The position numbers were made by a program, and so were the translations under genes. The notes below the pieces were generated by a model. It saw only the letters and a list, made by a program, of their open reading frames with translations. It was not told where the DNA came from and made no database searches. A stretch of DNA of 64,000 bases from Stramonita haemastoma (Eukaryota > Mollusca > Gastropoda > Neogastropoda > Muricidae): positions 25,298,835 through 25,362,834 of the forward strand of contig CM060325.1 of the NCBI GenBank assembly GCA_030674155.1. Direction: 5' to 3'. Positions 20,660-32,182 of the stretch are shown one piece after another (position 1 is the first letter of the stretch; every line of letters begins with the position of its first letter).

Positions 20660-20965
20660 TGCTTCTAGCAGTTATCCTGATGCTGGAACAGGAGCAGTGG
20701 GTTCATTCCTGCCTGACCTTTACAGAGCTTTTCGCTGCATGAGTAACAACATGGTTCTTCTTTTTGATCATAGCTTCCAGTACAGTTTTGCCTGTCATCT
20801 CATTCAGAATTTTCTTGCCAAATAGCTTTGGCAGAATCAGCATTCACCTCAGGTGATGCAGATCTCCCGTTTGCTATGTTCAGCAAAATGGTGTCCACAG
20901 TAAGTGGGTTTCTTTCTAGCAGGTAGGTCATAAGCAGCTTTGTGTGTTTGTGGTCATGGTTTTGT
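20660..20965 (-). pseudogene. Unidentified coding relic
   Basis: Two overlapping minus-strand frames read like one protein fragment: LLMTYLLERNPLTVDTILLN followed by NADSAKAI, then after a frameshift KILNEMTGKTVLEAM and AAKSSVKVRQE. I do not recognise a named domain. It looks like a broken open reading frame of an element or gene rather than chance. It is repeated in copy 2 at about 45,496-45,800. Confidence 0.3.
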
Positions 20966-20975
20966 CTTTTACAGG

Positions 20976-21077
20976 AGCCATATCCAACATCTGAAGACGT
21001 CATGTCAGAAAGCCCTGAACCTCCTGCGGGTGATCGCCCATACTGACTGGGGAGCGGACAGGAGAACACTGCTGTAG
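20976..21077 (+). pseudogene. LINE reverse-transcriptase tail fragment (Jockey-like)
   Basis: The plus-strand frame reads SHIQHLKTSCQKALNLL then RVIAHTDWGADRRTLL. This resembles the region just after the polymerase core of Jockey/CR1-type LINEs, where LNLLRV..HTDWGADR is typical. It is cut off abruptly and joined to an S1 3' module at 21082. Only about 34 residues remain. Confidence 0.6.
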
Positions 21078-21081
21078 GTCT

Positions 21082-21143
21082 ACAGCCCCGATATGGCCTA
21101 TGTGGTTGGCGGGGCTTTAAGCAACATAATTGGATTGGATTGG
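21082..21143 (+). repeat. S1 3' module fused to the LINE fragment
   Basis: Only the last 62 bp of S1 (acagccccgatatggcc onward, with the ATTGG tail) follow the LINE coding relic, with nothing between. Confidence 0.8.
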
Positions 21144-21253
21144 CTTCGACAGAGTCTGATTCCTTCATGTTTCTTTTCCATTTTATGATTTGTTTTTTGT
21201 ACATGGCAGAAATACCTGGTCACCTCGGCAGAGCTGCCTTACCTAGGAAGAGG

Positions 21254-21369
21254 CTGTATATAGTCGCACAGTTTTAATTTGAGTTTTAAAATATGACGAG
21301 GTGACAGCCCTGATATGGCCTGTGTGGTCGGCGGGGCTCTAAGCAACATCATTGGATTGGATTGGATTG
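21254..21369 (+). repeat. S1 retro-repeat
   Basis: 5'-truncated at ctgtatatagtcgcacag; ends ATTGGATTGGATTGGATT. Confidence 0.85.
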
Positions 21370-22146
21370 CTCAGCTCAGTACATGTCAGTGTTGTCAGCA
21401 AAGCAGATGAAGAGATTTTACCTGTTAGATTGGAATGTCTATTTTGACCTGAGTGGGTTTGTCCTGAAAACTTTATTTTGGCAAATATAATGGCCATTTT
21501 TATTACTTTCAATCTAACACTAGGCCTGTTAAGGCAATGTGAGGCAGTAAATTTTAACTTTTGAAATAAATAAAATAAGGTTGTTTAATTGATACAAACA
21601 AATAGCACTAAGTGCCCTGAAAGTAAAAATGTCATCAAAACTTTTTTTTTTTGGCCGTTACCATGGAAACGGGAAAAACAGCAGCCATTTTGGATTTTTT
21701 ATAAATGATTTTATACAGACACTATGCATCCCACATCATTGATATTTGGCACAAATGTATAGTGTGTATGTCTTTACAGTTATATAGAAAGTTTTTTTGA
21801 ATTATGATTTTTGATTTTTTATGATTTTTTTTTTTTACCGACCTCAAGTTATACCCGATATTACACAATAAATCTCATAAAAAGAAAAATTAAAGGATAT
21901 ATCTTAAAAATCTCTCTATTTGTCTGTAACCTATACACCAATGCACAAGTGTGCCAAATTTCAAGAGATTCTGATAGACAGGTTCTGAGAAAAAGTTATC
22001 ATCACATCCCAGACAGTGCAAAAAGAGAAAACGGCAAAAAAAGAGACGGAAAGTGAACAAACATAGTAAGATTCATAATTTTTACTCACAGTTTTGGTTG
22101 ACAGCTTCAGACCCCCCATCCAACCCCCAACAACACAATCACACTG

Positions 22147-23092
22147 TCAGAACTGTCCTGCAGCATATGCAGGGCCCCCTTCCAGCTGCATCAGCTCCTC
22201 CTGTCTCTTCAGTCTGGCAGCACGAACAGTATCCCGCCTCTTGGTCGCCTTGTCCTTGTGGTACTTGAGACTGTTCCTCTCTCTCTTCTGCTGTCTTTTT
22301 GACCCCAGTCTCTTCATGTGAGCTCCTCTGCTGAATCCAAAGAAGCTGGCAGTGTCCTGAGTAGCAGCTGGGCCATAGTTAAACTCACTGATGGCTGTCA
22401 GGACTGCAAATTGCACCCGTCGTCGTGAGGCAAACTTGTCCTTGGCACAGCGAGACCAGATGAGGCTGTGCAAGCACTCATTGGAATTCTGAGTCTTGCC
22501 AGCTACACATCTACTCAGAAGCTGAGTCTCTGTCAACTTCTCATAGACTGGCCACAGGTGTTGGTGCAGCTTGTCATGGTTGAGGGGGGTGTGGACCAGT
22601 GTCTTGTGGGGCCCAGGCAGGGAATGTTGAGCAAGGGCAGCCTGGTAGAAGCACCACGAGTCAACCCCACAGGGCACAGTTCATGGCGGGGCTTGCTGTC
22701 TGTAGAGTAGCAGTGATAAAGGGAAGCCATCACATTTTTTTTCATGTCTTCTACACTGCTACTCTTGCGAATAGCCCGACCGTAATGAATGGTCAGTTTG
22801 CAAATCGCATTCTGCGTGAGCTGACCATGGCCGCGACCTCCCAGGGTGATACCTTTCTTCCTGCAGTCGGTCACCAGGTTGCGCAGAGCTGATCCCAGTC
22901 GCTTGCTGACATGGTTGATGCACTCCTCCTTTTCAATCTGGACTGCATCACCATAGGGCTTGATGGATGTCAGCTCATTGAAGGTCTTGGCATCCCCATC
23001 TGACAGCAGAACAGTGTAGCGGAGTTTGTAGCGTTCCACTGACCGCCACCAGAGCACACGGGCTGCCTCCACCTCCATCATGCCAGAGGACC
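22147..23092 (-). pseudogene. K1 transposase, exon 2 (1-bp deletion)
   Basis: Begins SSGMMEVEAARVLWWRS after an acceptor ending ATATGCAG. It continues with LSDGDAKTFNEL, DAVQIEKEECINHVSKR, CVAGKTQNSNECLHSL and a basic tail ending GGPAYAAGQF at 22147. This is the second half of the Mutator-like transposase domain. Near 22,668 the sequence has lost one G between LCPVG and VDSWCFYQ; K2 is intact at that point. Joined to exon 1, the codon G-GG gives FTGSSGMME. Confidence 0.85.
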
Positions 23093-23355
23093 CTGCATAT
23101 ACCAAATTTGACAGAAAATAAATTGCCTGTAATACAATCTGTGTGTGTGTGTGTGTGTAATCTATGTGCATGTGTGTGTGTGTGTGTAATCTGTGTGCAT
23201 TGTGTGTGTGTGTGTGTGTGTGTGTTCAAGCACAAAATCCATTTTATGTTTGTGTGACCTACAAGTGCAAGAGTAAATTGGTTCAGTGTATGTATGACAC
23301 ATTTCATAATATACACAGGTATACAGAAAGACTGAGACAGAGCTGTGTATGTATG

Positions 23356-23415
<60 letters not shown>

Positions 23416-23885
23416 GTTATATATATTATATTATTTATATATATATTATGACACACATTCATGCAAGAGTGAAAACATACAGTACACACACACTCTCTCT
23501 CTAAATCAAAAAACATATTTTCACTGGAAATCACATGCCAAGAAAAGAAATAATCATAAAATATTGGCTGTAGACTCCATAAAAAAACTTATTTTTCCAG
23601 CCTTTTTCAGTTTCAAATTTTGCAATATCATTCATCAATATTCTCATTTTTCAGCTTATTTCAAAGTCAAATTTTGCTTTGTCTTCCATGAACACACTGA
23701 CTTTTCTTCTTGTAATTCTGAACATTCTTTCAGCTTCATATTGTGGAAGTTATGTAAATCACACCTACACTGATAAAGTTGGAAACATATTTTATCTGTA
23801 ATGACACACATAGGATTGTAACAATCTTGTACATAACAAAAACAAAGAAGCACAAAACTTTCTCATGATAATATGTGTAGCTTAC
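23093..23885. repeat. K1 transposase intron with (TG)n and (AT)n
   Basis: Donor GTAAGC, acceptor TGCAG. TG repeats lie at 23,139-23,226, a long (AT)n array at 23,357-23,412, and the remainder is AT-rich. The intron sits at exactly the same codon as in K2. Confidence 0.85.
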
Positions 23886-24888
23886 CAGTAAAATTCTTGT
23901 CGCATTTGGAGAGATGCTCGACTGCCCAAGCTGCAAACTCCAGTGGCTTCTCAGCGAGGATTTTCCGGCCAGTTGATTCACATACTTGGCAGTATGTGCA
24001 CATCACATGAACATCAAGACACATTCCTGTCAGGAGGTCCACGACACATCCTATGCCTATGTGTGATGAGTGTCCCCTTGTCAGCCATGTCCCATCAAAA
24101 CTTACACTGATGTTCAGCACATCATCATCATTCAGGGTGATGCCAGCATGACGCGCATGAACCTGCCTAACATATTTTGCTGTTTTTGCAAATAGTTGGT
24201 CTTCAAACTCACTGAGTTTAGAATACAACTGGTCTGCTTTTTTATGGAAAGTTTTGTGGTGCAGTCCTGGCAGATTCAGCATTTCATTAAAATTGTTGAA
24301 TGATGTAGCTCCAAGACCACATACTAGTGCTGAAAAGACAGCTTGTCTGTTTATTTTGTAGTCTTTCAGCCCCTCCCCTTTCTCAGCTAAAAATCCCTCT
24401 GTCCCCTCCACAGCTTCATCACAAACTGAACAAAACACATATCCATGGGTGGCTAACCCACATGGCTTCTTTTTGTCAGTTTTGAAAGATAAACTACTCT
24501 TTGTTTTGCACCTAGGACAACACAGATTTTTCACTACTTTGTCAATGCAACTAAAGTCCACTATACCTCTCTCTGCATCACTTGATGTTGATGTACTGGC
24601 AGTATCAGTCTCAGTTTGCGATTTTACAACCTCATAAGACTCTATTTTGAACTGAGAACGAGTTTTGTTCCCTAAAACAGAATCTCGAGTACCAGAAGTA
24701 GCCGGCGTTGTTGAAGATGAATCAGCACTGGTTGAAGGCAGTGAAACTGGGCTCGATTCAGCATCTATTCTCGCTAATTCAGCCCTATCTTGTGTTTTTT
24801 TGCATAGCCTTGCATAGGCAAGGTGCTTTCTCTGCTTTGATTTAGTTTTAGGACTTGCTCGAACCGATGATTTCTTCACAGGACCCAT
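23886..24888 (-). CDS. K1 transposase, exon 1 (Mutator/Kolobok-like)
   Basis: Open from MGPVKKSSVRASPKTKS to CDKNFTG at the splice donor. After a basic, Ser/Thr-rich N-terminus there is a zinc-binding region (CPRCKTK about 30 residues before CGLATHGYVFCSVC), then a catalytic segment NISVSFDGTWLTRGHSSH with the expected first acidic residue, and a CTYCQVCE motif. This arrangement matches Mutator-like transposases of the kind found in Kolobok elements. The MULE has inserted one base upstream of the ATG, cutting the gene from its promoter side, which now lies 9.6 kb away at 34552-35039. Confidence 0.85.
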
Positions 24889-24889
24889 A

Positions 24890-24898
24890 TTTTCAAAT
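24890..24898 (+). repeat. Target duplication of the MULE, left copy (TTTTCAAAT)
   Basis: Nine bases identical to 34543-34551 on the other side of the element. A 9-bp duplication is the classic Mutator-type target length. Confidence 0.85.
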
Positions 24899-25370
24899 AC
24901 TTGCAGCTATGTCGAGACCGTCAGCCAGCTGGTATTTCCGGTTGCACATGCGCTGTCGGTTTGGCTAGCAGACGACGATTTTAGCATTCTTCTTTGGTTT
25001 AGGCAGCCAACACCAACCGAGTGGCGATATTGCTGCATTGATGGATGGATTTAGGCCTGGTCTGGAAATCGTCCAGGGATGACACGGTAGCTGTTTAAGC
25101 CGGCAGTCTGTTCCACTCTAAAATAATTCATGGGAAGAAACTCGTCTGCCTGTGACTAGTGTATGCGCTGTTCGTGAAGGAACATCATAGCACAGTCACG
25201 ACAGTGGATGGGTCAGCCGGGTGCTGTGCCTCTGTGATGCGTTCGCGGTAGGTCACGGTAGGCCTATATTTTCGTTGTAAAGGTTGGGGCTTGAAGCAAT
25301 TATGTAAACAGGAATACACTCTGATCTCGTTTAGTTAGTGTATTTTGAGTAAAAAATATAGGTTTGTGCA

Positions 25371-25440
25371 AAACACACACACACACACACACACAAATAA
25401 AATAAAACTGTCAGAGTCTCACATGTCTAATGACTGACTT

Positions 25441-25491
<51 letters not shown>

Positions 25492-25668
25492 AATCACACT
25501 ATTGGATGCTGGCACATTTGTACACAATTTACTCAGTTTATTTCAATATAAAATCAACAGCATTTCTGTTGTAAAAACTTTCACAAATCTGACTGTAATC
25601 TCATAATTACATATATCTCTCTTTCTGTTGTAAAAACTTTCACAAATCTGACTGTAATCCCATAATTA

Positions 25669-25717
<49 letters not shown>

Positions 25718-25775
25718 TACACACACACACTATCTCTCTCTCTCTCACACACACACAGACAGAGACAACTATACT
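25371..25775. repeat. Microsatellite cluster and 60-bp tandem duplication in the MULE
   Basis: CA arrays lie at 25,371-25,396 and 25,443-25,490, and CT then CA arrays at 25,674-25,758. Between them a segment of about 52 bp (tttctgttgtaaaaactttc onward) occurs twice, at about 25,564-25,615 and 25,624-25,675. Confidence 0.85.
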
Positions 25776-26489
25776 AAATACAGTATCTTCAACATAAAAC
25801 CATCAGCTGTCCGTATACCTTTAACACAATTACACAGTTTTTAGGTTTTATGAATTAAAACATTAATGTGGAATATAGTGAAACAGCGATAGAGACCACA
25901 AAATAAAATTAAATCACGAAGATTAATCAAATGTATACACTGACACATGCGTACACACACGCACCTGCCTAGCAACCCAACACACCCAGCCACGCCCACA
26001 CATGATGAGCTAGTGTATGTCACAACTATGAGATACCAGCATATAACATTGTGTACAATTAATTAAACTGTCATGTAATCCAACACCCAATGCTTAGACA
26101 ATAGAAGAATTTATACATGTATGAAATTGCTCTTGGCAGAGAGGGTGATAATAGAAGTACAAAAGACTGTACTTTAACAAGAGAATACACAAAGTACTGA
26201 AAATGTACAGAAAGAAAAAAATGATTAAAGCCACAAAAGCTTTTAGTGATACATGTATTGCTTAGATACAGTTTCTGTACCATGAAGCGAACAGGTGGCA
26301 AACTTCCCCCAGGACAGGACACTGTTGGCAAGGGCAAAAAAGTGAAAAATTATCACCAACTTGTAATTGAACATGTGTTATGAAGTAGATAAAGTGTAGG
26401 AGACATTTAATAAAATGTTATCCCCCCATCCCCTCACCTTTCATATACCACCAGGCAGAGCAATCTACGTTCATGACACACTTTATTAA

Positions 26490-27602
26490 CCCTAGTAGCG
26501 CTGAGATAACGGCAGCCGTACTAAGTGCTGCTGGCTGAATTAACAGCAGCCATTGTTGATTTGCAGTAGGGTGGGGTCAAACAACTCTTGATATTGATAT
26601 GTAAAACTAAACTAAGTGTGTAAAGTTGTAAATCACTGGAAAGCTTAGATAACAAGCTTTTAAAAGAGTGAAATTTTATAGCAGCATGTAGTGTTTATGA
26701 TAATGTAAAAAATAAATAAAGTTTAAAAACTGCGCGTGCACTACCAATCACTGTTGCGATGTCGGTGACCCAGATTGATTTTAACACGATGTGCAATGTT
26801 GTTGCGGTGCAAAAATGTCATGATTCGATAAATACTGTCTCTTGACATAAGTTTTGAAAAAATAAAGAGCTTCCGTGGCTTTATCGGTCGTCAAATACTC
26901 GGAAAAGTCCAGCGAAATGATCGTCGCGATCGTCATGGCGGTGAACACTTATTTCGTGCGAACTGGCGGCGTTCTATGACGAAAATACGACAATCGCTTG
27001 ATTTCGTGTGATGCAAAGTACTCGACAGCATATAGAAATGACTTAAAAACAGTTATTTCGAAGCCGTGTTGCGTTAAAATAAAGTAAAACAATGTATGAC
27101 ATCGAAATCGCCCGGTAGCTATGAAGTGCTTTGGACAAAACTTGGCACCGCTCGATTCAGTCCGATCGCGATCAATTTTTCCGAAGTTTTTCAAAAATAT
27201 TTCACAATCCTTACCTTATCGTCTCTATTATCGTTTAATTCAACCAAATCCAGTCTCTAAAACTCCTCATCGCCGTCAATATCGTCAAAAAACTAGAAAA
27301 ATACTTCGAGTGATACGAGCGCAAACATTTTGCCGCCATTTTGTTTTCAAGCGATCGACGTTCGTCCAAAAAAAAAAACAAAAACACCTCTAAACCAATC
27401 AGAATCCTCGTTGCTTGCGACTGCGGACGACCTTCACCCATTTCTGCGGCCCTACAATGGCCTTCACGTTCATTGGATGACCTTTGAAAGCGAAAGAAAG
27501 CCTTCAATTACGATCACCGACGTCATCCCGGAATATTCCGCGAGCCGCCAGAAATGCTGCACTACGTCATTCCGGAGTATTCCGGGAATAGCGCTACTAG
27601 GG
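26490..27602. mobile_element. piggyBac-type MITE inside the MULE
   Basis: TTAA flanks at 26486-26489 and 27603-27606; the terminal inverted repeats are CCCTAGTAGCGCT (13 of 13). At 1113 bp it has no transposase-like frame, so it is non-autonomous. It lies downstream of the MULE stop codon. Near its right end two related motifs built on cggaatattccgcg and cggagtattccggg repeat. Confidence 0.85.
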
Positions 27603-27605
27603 TTA

Positions 27606-27748
27606 AGACCTGTCATGATAACTACTGCTTGTGAAGTGCGGCATGGAGATGATGGAGAACTTGACCAATGTTCTCTTTGTAGACCTGTCATGATGAATTA
27701 CTGCTTGTTTCTACAAAGAGAACATTGGTCAAGTTCTCCATCATCTCC
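27606..27748. repeat. Perfect 38-bp inverted repeat with 28-bp loop at the MULE gene 3' end
   Basis: The arms are 27645-27682 and 27711-27748, perfectly complementary. Arm 2 is the authentic 3' coding end (PHD finger tail, DDGELDQCSLC) and arm 1 is an inverted copy of it. A direct repeat beginning agacctgtcatgat also occurs at 27606 and 27681. The pattern suggests a fold-back or template-switch event during repair or replication. Confidence 0.9.
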
Positions 27749-28320
27749 TAGCTGCACATCACATGTAACATGTATCCAACAGTTACAGGATGTGCACTCA
27801 AACCAGTCAACATCAGGATTATCTTGGTTATCATCTTCACAGAAACAAATGGCACACCTCACCGCTTGGTTTTCAGATAAATGAGATGTTATCTTATCTT
27901 TTTCACACCTGTCTGGTTTCTTCAATTTTAACTTAGATTCTTTTTTATTTTTCCTTTTTGTGGAAAAGATTCGACGTTGTTTTTCAAATTTTTTATTTGG
28001 TGGATATTCTATTTGCTTTTCATTTTGGAACTGAGTAGCTGAACAACCTTGGAGTCCACATCCTATCTTGTGCGCCTCCTGTAAATGCTTGAGAACAGCT
28101 TGCAATGTTGCTACATCATTTGTTTTGTTAACCAGCTCCATGATATCACTCGCTTTACTTAGGGCAGCAATTTTCAGCCTTTCAATGTTGATACTACTCT
28201 CAGGTTTATCATTGCAAAGAAGTGTTTTTATAGAAGCTGATGTTATCTTCATTTTCAGGATCATCATTGTTTGCTGGCTGTTCATGTTGTCCCTGGTTTT
28301 CTTTATGTACAGCATGTATA
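27698..28320 (-). pseudogene. MULE transposase, C-terminal segment with PHD finger
   Basis: A basic segment (KKFEKQRRIFSTKRKNKK) precedes a C4HC3 zinc finger: CAIC, then ECTSCNCWIHVTC, then CSLC, ending NKQ at 27698. The histidine and the tryptophan before it fit a PHD finger. It lies one frame away from the upstream SWIM-containing segment, so a frameshift or an unrecognised small intron lies near 28,215-28,320. Confidence 0.75.
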
Positions 28321-29095
28321 TGTTTACACGTTACTGTTTTTGTTAAGAAATCTGGACAAGTGCATGTGTATGCGTGGATGCAGACCTTACAATATTCACA
28401 CACCAGTTTACAAGAGCACATTTCAGTGAGGATTCTCTTAACATAATACACTTTGTTGTGGATAGTTGAAGAAGGCACAGACCATTCTGCATCAACATTA
28501 TTATTTATTTGTATTCCCTTAAAATGAACTGCTTGTTTGTGCCTATTTCTAATTTCTCGCAAGCGATGTGTCACCTTTCCTTTTTCTAGTTTGGTGAGTT
28601 CTTCTACAGCCTTATCTCGAGCGATTTTTATCAGAGTTACTAACAAATAGTCTACTCTCCTATTCTGCTTTCGGCTGAAATAGATATCTTTTAGAACTCT
28701 GTGAAATGCCTCCGCAAACATATTGGTGTTTGCAACAGCTCGCATTCTGAAACAGGCAGCCCACAGCTTTATTTTATCATTTTCAACAAAATTCCTTGAA
28801 AAGTATTCTAGGAATGTTGGAGATATTGGTTCAAGAAAAGCAAGAAACTGCTGAAGAGATTTACGGAAATTTGCCTCGTCTGTGTCTGACTGGAGAACTT
28901 TCAGAAATGCATAGGTGCTGCACTGATCATTATGGGAGTGTATCATTGCTTGAATCTGCTTTCGCCAACATTTATCCACGTGCCACGAGCAGTACAGTCT
29001 TCTGGTTGGTTGAGAAAAAATTGCACACCAGGCATTGAAGAAGTTACTGGCGAGATCACTCATGAAAGTGTCTGTAAATCTTGTCCACAAGAATT
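28209..29095 (-). pseudogene. MULE transposase, catalytic C-half and SWIM finger
   Basis: Continues the catalytic core from FTDTFMSDLASNFFNAW (second acidic residue) through the CSWHVDKCW element to TNMFAEAFHRVLK (third acidic residue), the D-D-E pattern of MULE transposases. A SWIM zinc finger follows: TCTCPDFLTKTVTCKHIH, i.e. CxC...CxH. The frame differs from the upstream segment, so at least one frameshift lies at 29,060-29,095. Confidence 0.85.
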
Positions 29096-31287
29096 CCTCA
29101 AAGACTGGAAAAATACTTCTAGAAGTTCAGCGTCCTCTCTATTAGATATTGCCCAAGCAACAGGTATGGCCTCCTCAAATTCATCAAGGACAAGAACTGT
29201 TGTCAATAGAAAGTCATATTGGGTGGTTTTATGTGTAGAGTCAATGCAAACTATTTTTGTAGAATATTTAGTCACCATTTCCCTTTGAAAATTTGTCTGA
29301 ATGCACAGAAGGAAGTCTTCAGATTTGAGGGTATCGTGTGGGGTACCTTGCGGTTTATAATAAATAATGGGATCCCCTGGTTCTGACTTCAAATCATGAA
29401 CCCACATCTCTACACTTACACCGTCATCAGGGTGTTTTTGTGTGCCTGAAATGTTGTATTGGCTTTTAATGTTTTGTATATCTTTTCTTGTTACCAACGA
29501 GTCTCTTGTTACATCAGTTAATTTATCTCTAATTTCATCAAGAATCTTTCCAATTTCAACTCCTTGGGCCAGTTTCCCCACAATTAAAGACCTCATTTCA
29601 TCAGACAGTTTCAGATGACCCATTTTCAACAAGTGACCAATGTGGTTAAAACAATACTGCACTGTTACCTTACCACTGGCCAAGTGTTTTCTAACAGTCA
29701 TGAACGCAGTGCATTTAAAACCAATTTTTTGGGAACCTTGAGATTTCTTTGCTCTTTTCCTGTCATTGTCACTCACCCTATATTTCTCCTCTCCGGAGCG
29801 GTGACAATTAAAATATGTTGTCACATGTTCTTTGAATGTTCTCTGTCCACTGGTCTTGAAAAACTGAGATGCTGTGTCTTTTTCTGCCTGCTTTTTCCAA
29901 ACGAGAAAGTCTTCTTCGCTACAAAATTCCTTTGTTTCAATGTTTATATTTTCTCCATGCTCAGTTTTATGATGACCTATTAACTGTTGAATAGTCAGAC
30001 ATGCAAATTCAGGGCAGAGATGGCATAAACAATGTGTAGCATTAGTGCGTGAATCATCTTCATGTCTGTGACAGCGGCGTTTGTGCTTATGAAGTGCTTG
30101 GCGTGAACTGGTGTGCAATTGGCAGTATGGACAAATGTATTGTTTTTTGCTGTTTGACTTAGACCTTGGTGGTGCCCCTGTGTGTGATGGTGGTGCCCCG
30201 GTGTGTGGTGGCGGTGTCCCTGTGTGTGATGGTGGTGTCCCTGTGTGTGATGGCGGTGACCCTGTGTGTGGTGGCTGTGACCCTGTGTGTGGTGGTGGTC
30301 CTGTGGCCTGTTTGCCCTGTGTCCACCTACTCTGTGGTGGTGGTCCTGTGGCCTGTCTGCCCTGTGTCCCTCTACTCTGTGGTGGTGATCCTGTGGTCTG
30401 TTTGCCCTGTGTCCCTCTACTCTGTGGTGGTGGTCCTGTGGCCTGTTTGCCCTGTGTCCCCCTACTCTGTGGTGGTGGTGGTGCAGTTTCTGGAGCCCTT
30501 CTCTTACGTCTCCTGGCAGCTGCTGCGCAGTATGAGTGGTCAGAAAAATGTGCAGCATCTGACTCATCAAATGACTTATCAAGCCACTGCCAAACAGGTG
30601 TCATGTTTACGCCCCCTTGCACAAACCAACTGATCAACACTCTTCGTAGGTACCGCTCATACCTAGTCGGTTCATGCAGATACATTCTTAACCCAGAGCA
30701 TGGTCTTGTCAGCAGTGTGAACAGCCTTTGGTCCAGTGCAGCAATCACAGAGCAAACAACTACCACAAGTCCACAGACATTGCTGCAAGTTTGTATAGGA
30801 TAGTTCCTACAGCGTGTGGTGCAAATGTGGTTGTATGCAAGAGGGGTTGGGGTGTGCATGACAGAAAAGGATATCTCACGAAGATGGGGTAAGCCAAAAT
30901 GCTGGGTGTATTCCGAGAGTACCAGCATAAGATCTGGCGGGTAGTTCCACCCATTGCTGTCACAGTAAAGAATGGCTGGATGGTCGGAAAGCTCAACTGT
31001 GATCAGAACCCAATGGCTACCTGATCTGCATGGAGTGGAGAGGAATACACTGTTGTCAGGGTTTTTGCCAACATTTGCAACAAAAATAAGTCTTTCGACG
31101 TTGCTTACATCTTTGCATTTGATGAGACGTGCAAGCTCGTCTGGTGCTGATGCCAAAATACAAATGCCGAGAGCAGTTGGCTGGGGCACTTCGTTGATTC
31201 TGTCAAGAAACCACATGATCTGGCTGGTGTACAGCCAACCGTCAGGACCTGAACTGCAGAGGCTGGCGAGTTCCTCTGGGGTGATGC
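29060..31287 (-). pseudogene. MULE transposase, N-half: Ulp1-like protease, C2H2 fingers, MULE core
   Basis: The exon begins at the acceptor TTTTTTGCAG (31288) with GITPEELASLC. A Ulp1/C48-like cysteine protease fold is suggested by GSHWVLI (His), LYCDSNGW (Asp) and QTCSNVCG (Gln, five residues, Cys). Then comes a Pro/Gln/His-rich repeat region (30,130-30,480), two zinc-finger units (CPYCQLH...HKRRCH; CHLCPEF...HHKTEH), a FLYWCH/WRKY-like segment with CFNHIGH, and the MULE core start KIVCIDSTHKTTQYD (first Asp near 29,242). MULEs carrying Ulp1-like proteases are known in plants; the combination here with SWIM and PHD fingers is unusual. The frame breaks near 29,090. Confidence 0.8.
30130..30485. 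repeat. Pro/Gln/His-rich minisatellite in the MULE gene
   Basis: Short units built on ctgtgtgtgatggtgg and on ctctactctgtggtggtgg repeat in frame, giving PPPQSRGTQGKQ- and PPSHTG-type peptides between the protease-like and zinc-finger parts. Confidence 0.8.
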
Positions 31288-31625
31288 CTGCAAAAAAGAG
31301 ATGATTAATGCTATCAGTGCACAATTTAACCACTAGTTTCTCACTGTATAATGCAGCAAAAAACAAACAAACAAGCAAAAAGTGTGACAGAGATCCATAA
31401 GAAGAAAATCAAACAGAATTTTTCTTTCTTTTCTTCATTTCTGTGCGTTGAAACTTGACCCATCCATGAAATAATTACTTTTTATTGGCCATCTCGTGCC
31501 TGTAAATCAGCAGTTGGTCAACAAGTGCAGAAGGGTTATTAGTGGTCATTACTCACTTTTGCTGACACACGTGAGTTAAAAAGGAATAACTAGTGATATC
31601 TGCGTTTATCGGTTTTATTTTAAAT

Positions 31626-31691
31626 ATATTGATTTTTGGTCGCAGGCATGTAAACTCAGCACAAATATGTAGTGTCACACGAATGCATGGT
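31626..31691. repeat. 66-bp inverted repeat, arm 1
   Basis: Perfect reverse complement of 33961-34026. A cgctatataaat..ttatt-type tail follows at 31,737-31,785, common at the 3' ends of invertebrate retro-repeats. Confidence 0.9.
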
Positions 31692-31849
31692 ATGGCGCTG
31701 AATTGTAAAACGCCTATAGCCAACTCTGGGTTAGGCGCTATATAAATAACCGTTATTGTTAATGTTATATATTATTATTATTATCATAAACTTTATATAT
31801 GTTCCATTTGAGGGAAAGCAAATAATACTAATACCCCTACTGCACATAC

Positions 31850-31953
31850 CATAGCCTTGTAGAATTTGTCTGCTTGGCTGGTTCCATATCAAATGCTGGA
31901 ATTCCACCATGCAGTCAGACTCCAGGCGAGGATCTGCTGGAACATTACCAGGC
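31850..31953 (-). CDS. Candidate upstream exon of the MULE transposase
   Basis: Bounded by an acceptor (CTTCCTCAG) and a donor (ATG-GTATGTG), 104 bp. One frame stays open and ends QILQGYG in phase 1, which joins exactly to GITPEEL of the next exon. The other side needs a phase-2 partner that I did not find, so the exon is plausible rather than proved. Confidence 0.45.
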
Positions 31954-32182
31954 CTGAGGAAGGGGGAGGAAAACCACCTCTGCTCTTCACGAAACTTTGC
32001 TGGCTTTTCAAACCTCCTTTCTGGAGATTTCCCTTTAGACAGAAGAATTTGACATTGTAACTTGTTTATCCTTCACAAGAATCTTTGCAAAATTATATTT
32101 CTTTCTCATTAAATGTATACTTAAAGATGTATTCCCCAGTTTGAGTGTATTCCACTCGGTCTGAGAATAGAAATGCATAATT

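Larger units (their letters stand above)
13296..21532 (+). repeat. Segmental duplication, copy 1, left arm
   Basis: This block (most of PB-A, the pogo-A N-terminus, PB-B, S1 copies and the LINE relic) is repeated in the same orientation at 38077-46449. The part from about 15.1 kb onward is nearly identical by eye, while the PB-A exon 2 end differs more. The block continues at 35040 after the K1 insertion. Confidence 0.93.

Noticed and set aside
27330..27884. 184-residue plus-strand frame
   Set aside because: It runs across the MITE boundary and the inverted repeat, so it is a junction artefact rather than a gene.
30111..30803. Cys/Val/Gly-rich plus-strand frame of 230 residues
   Set aside because: Antisense of the Pro/His repeat in the MULE gene.
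31700..31800. Independent SINE ending in gcgctatataaat and TTA repeats
   Set aside because: The tail form is suggestive, but no head, pol III boxes or target duplication could be found.
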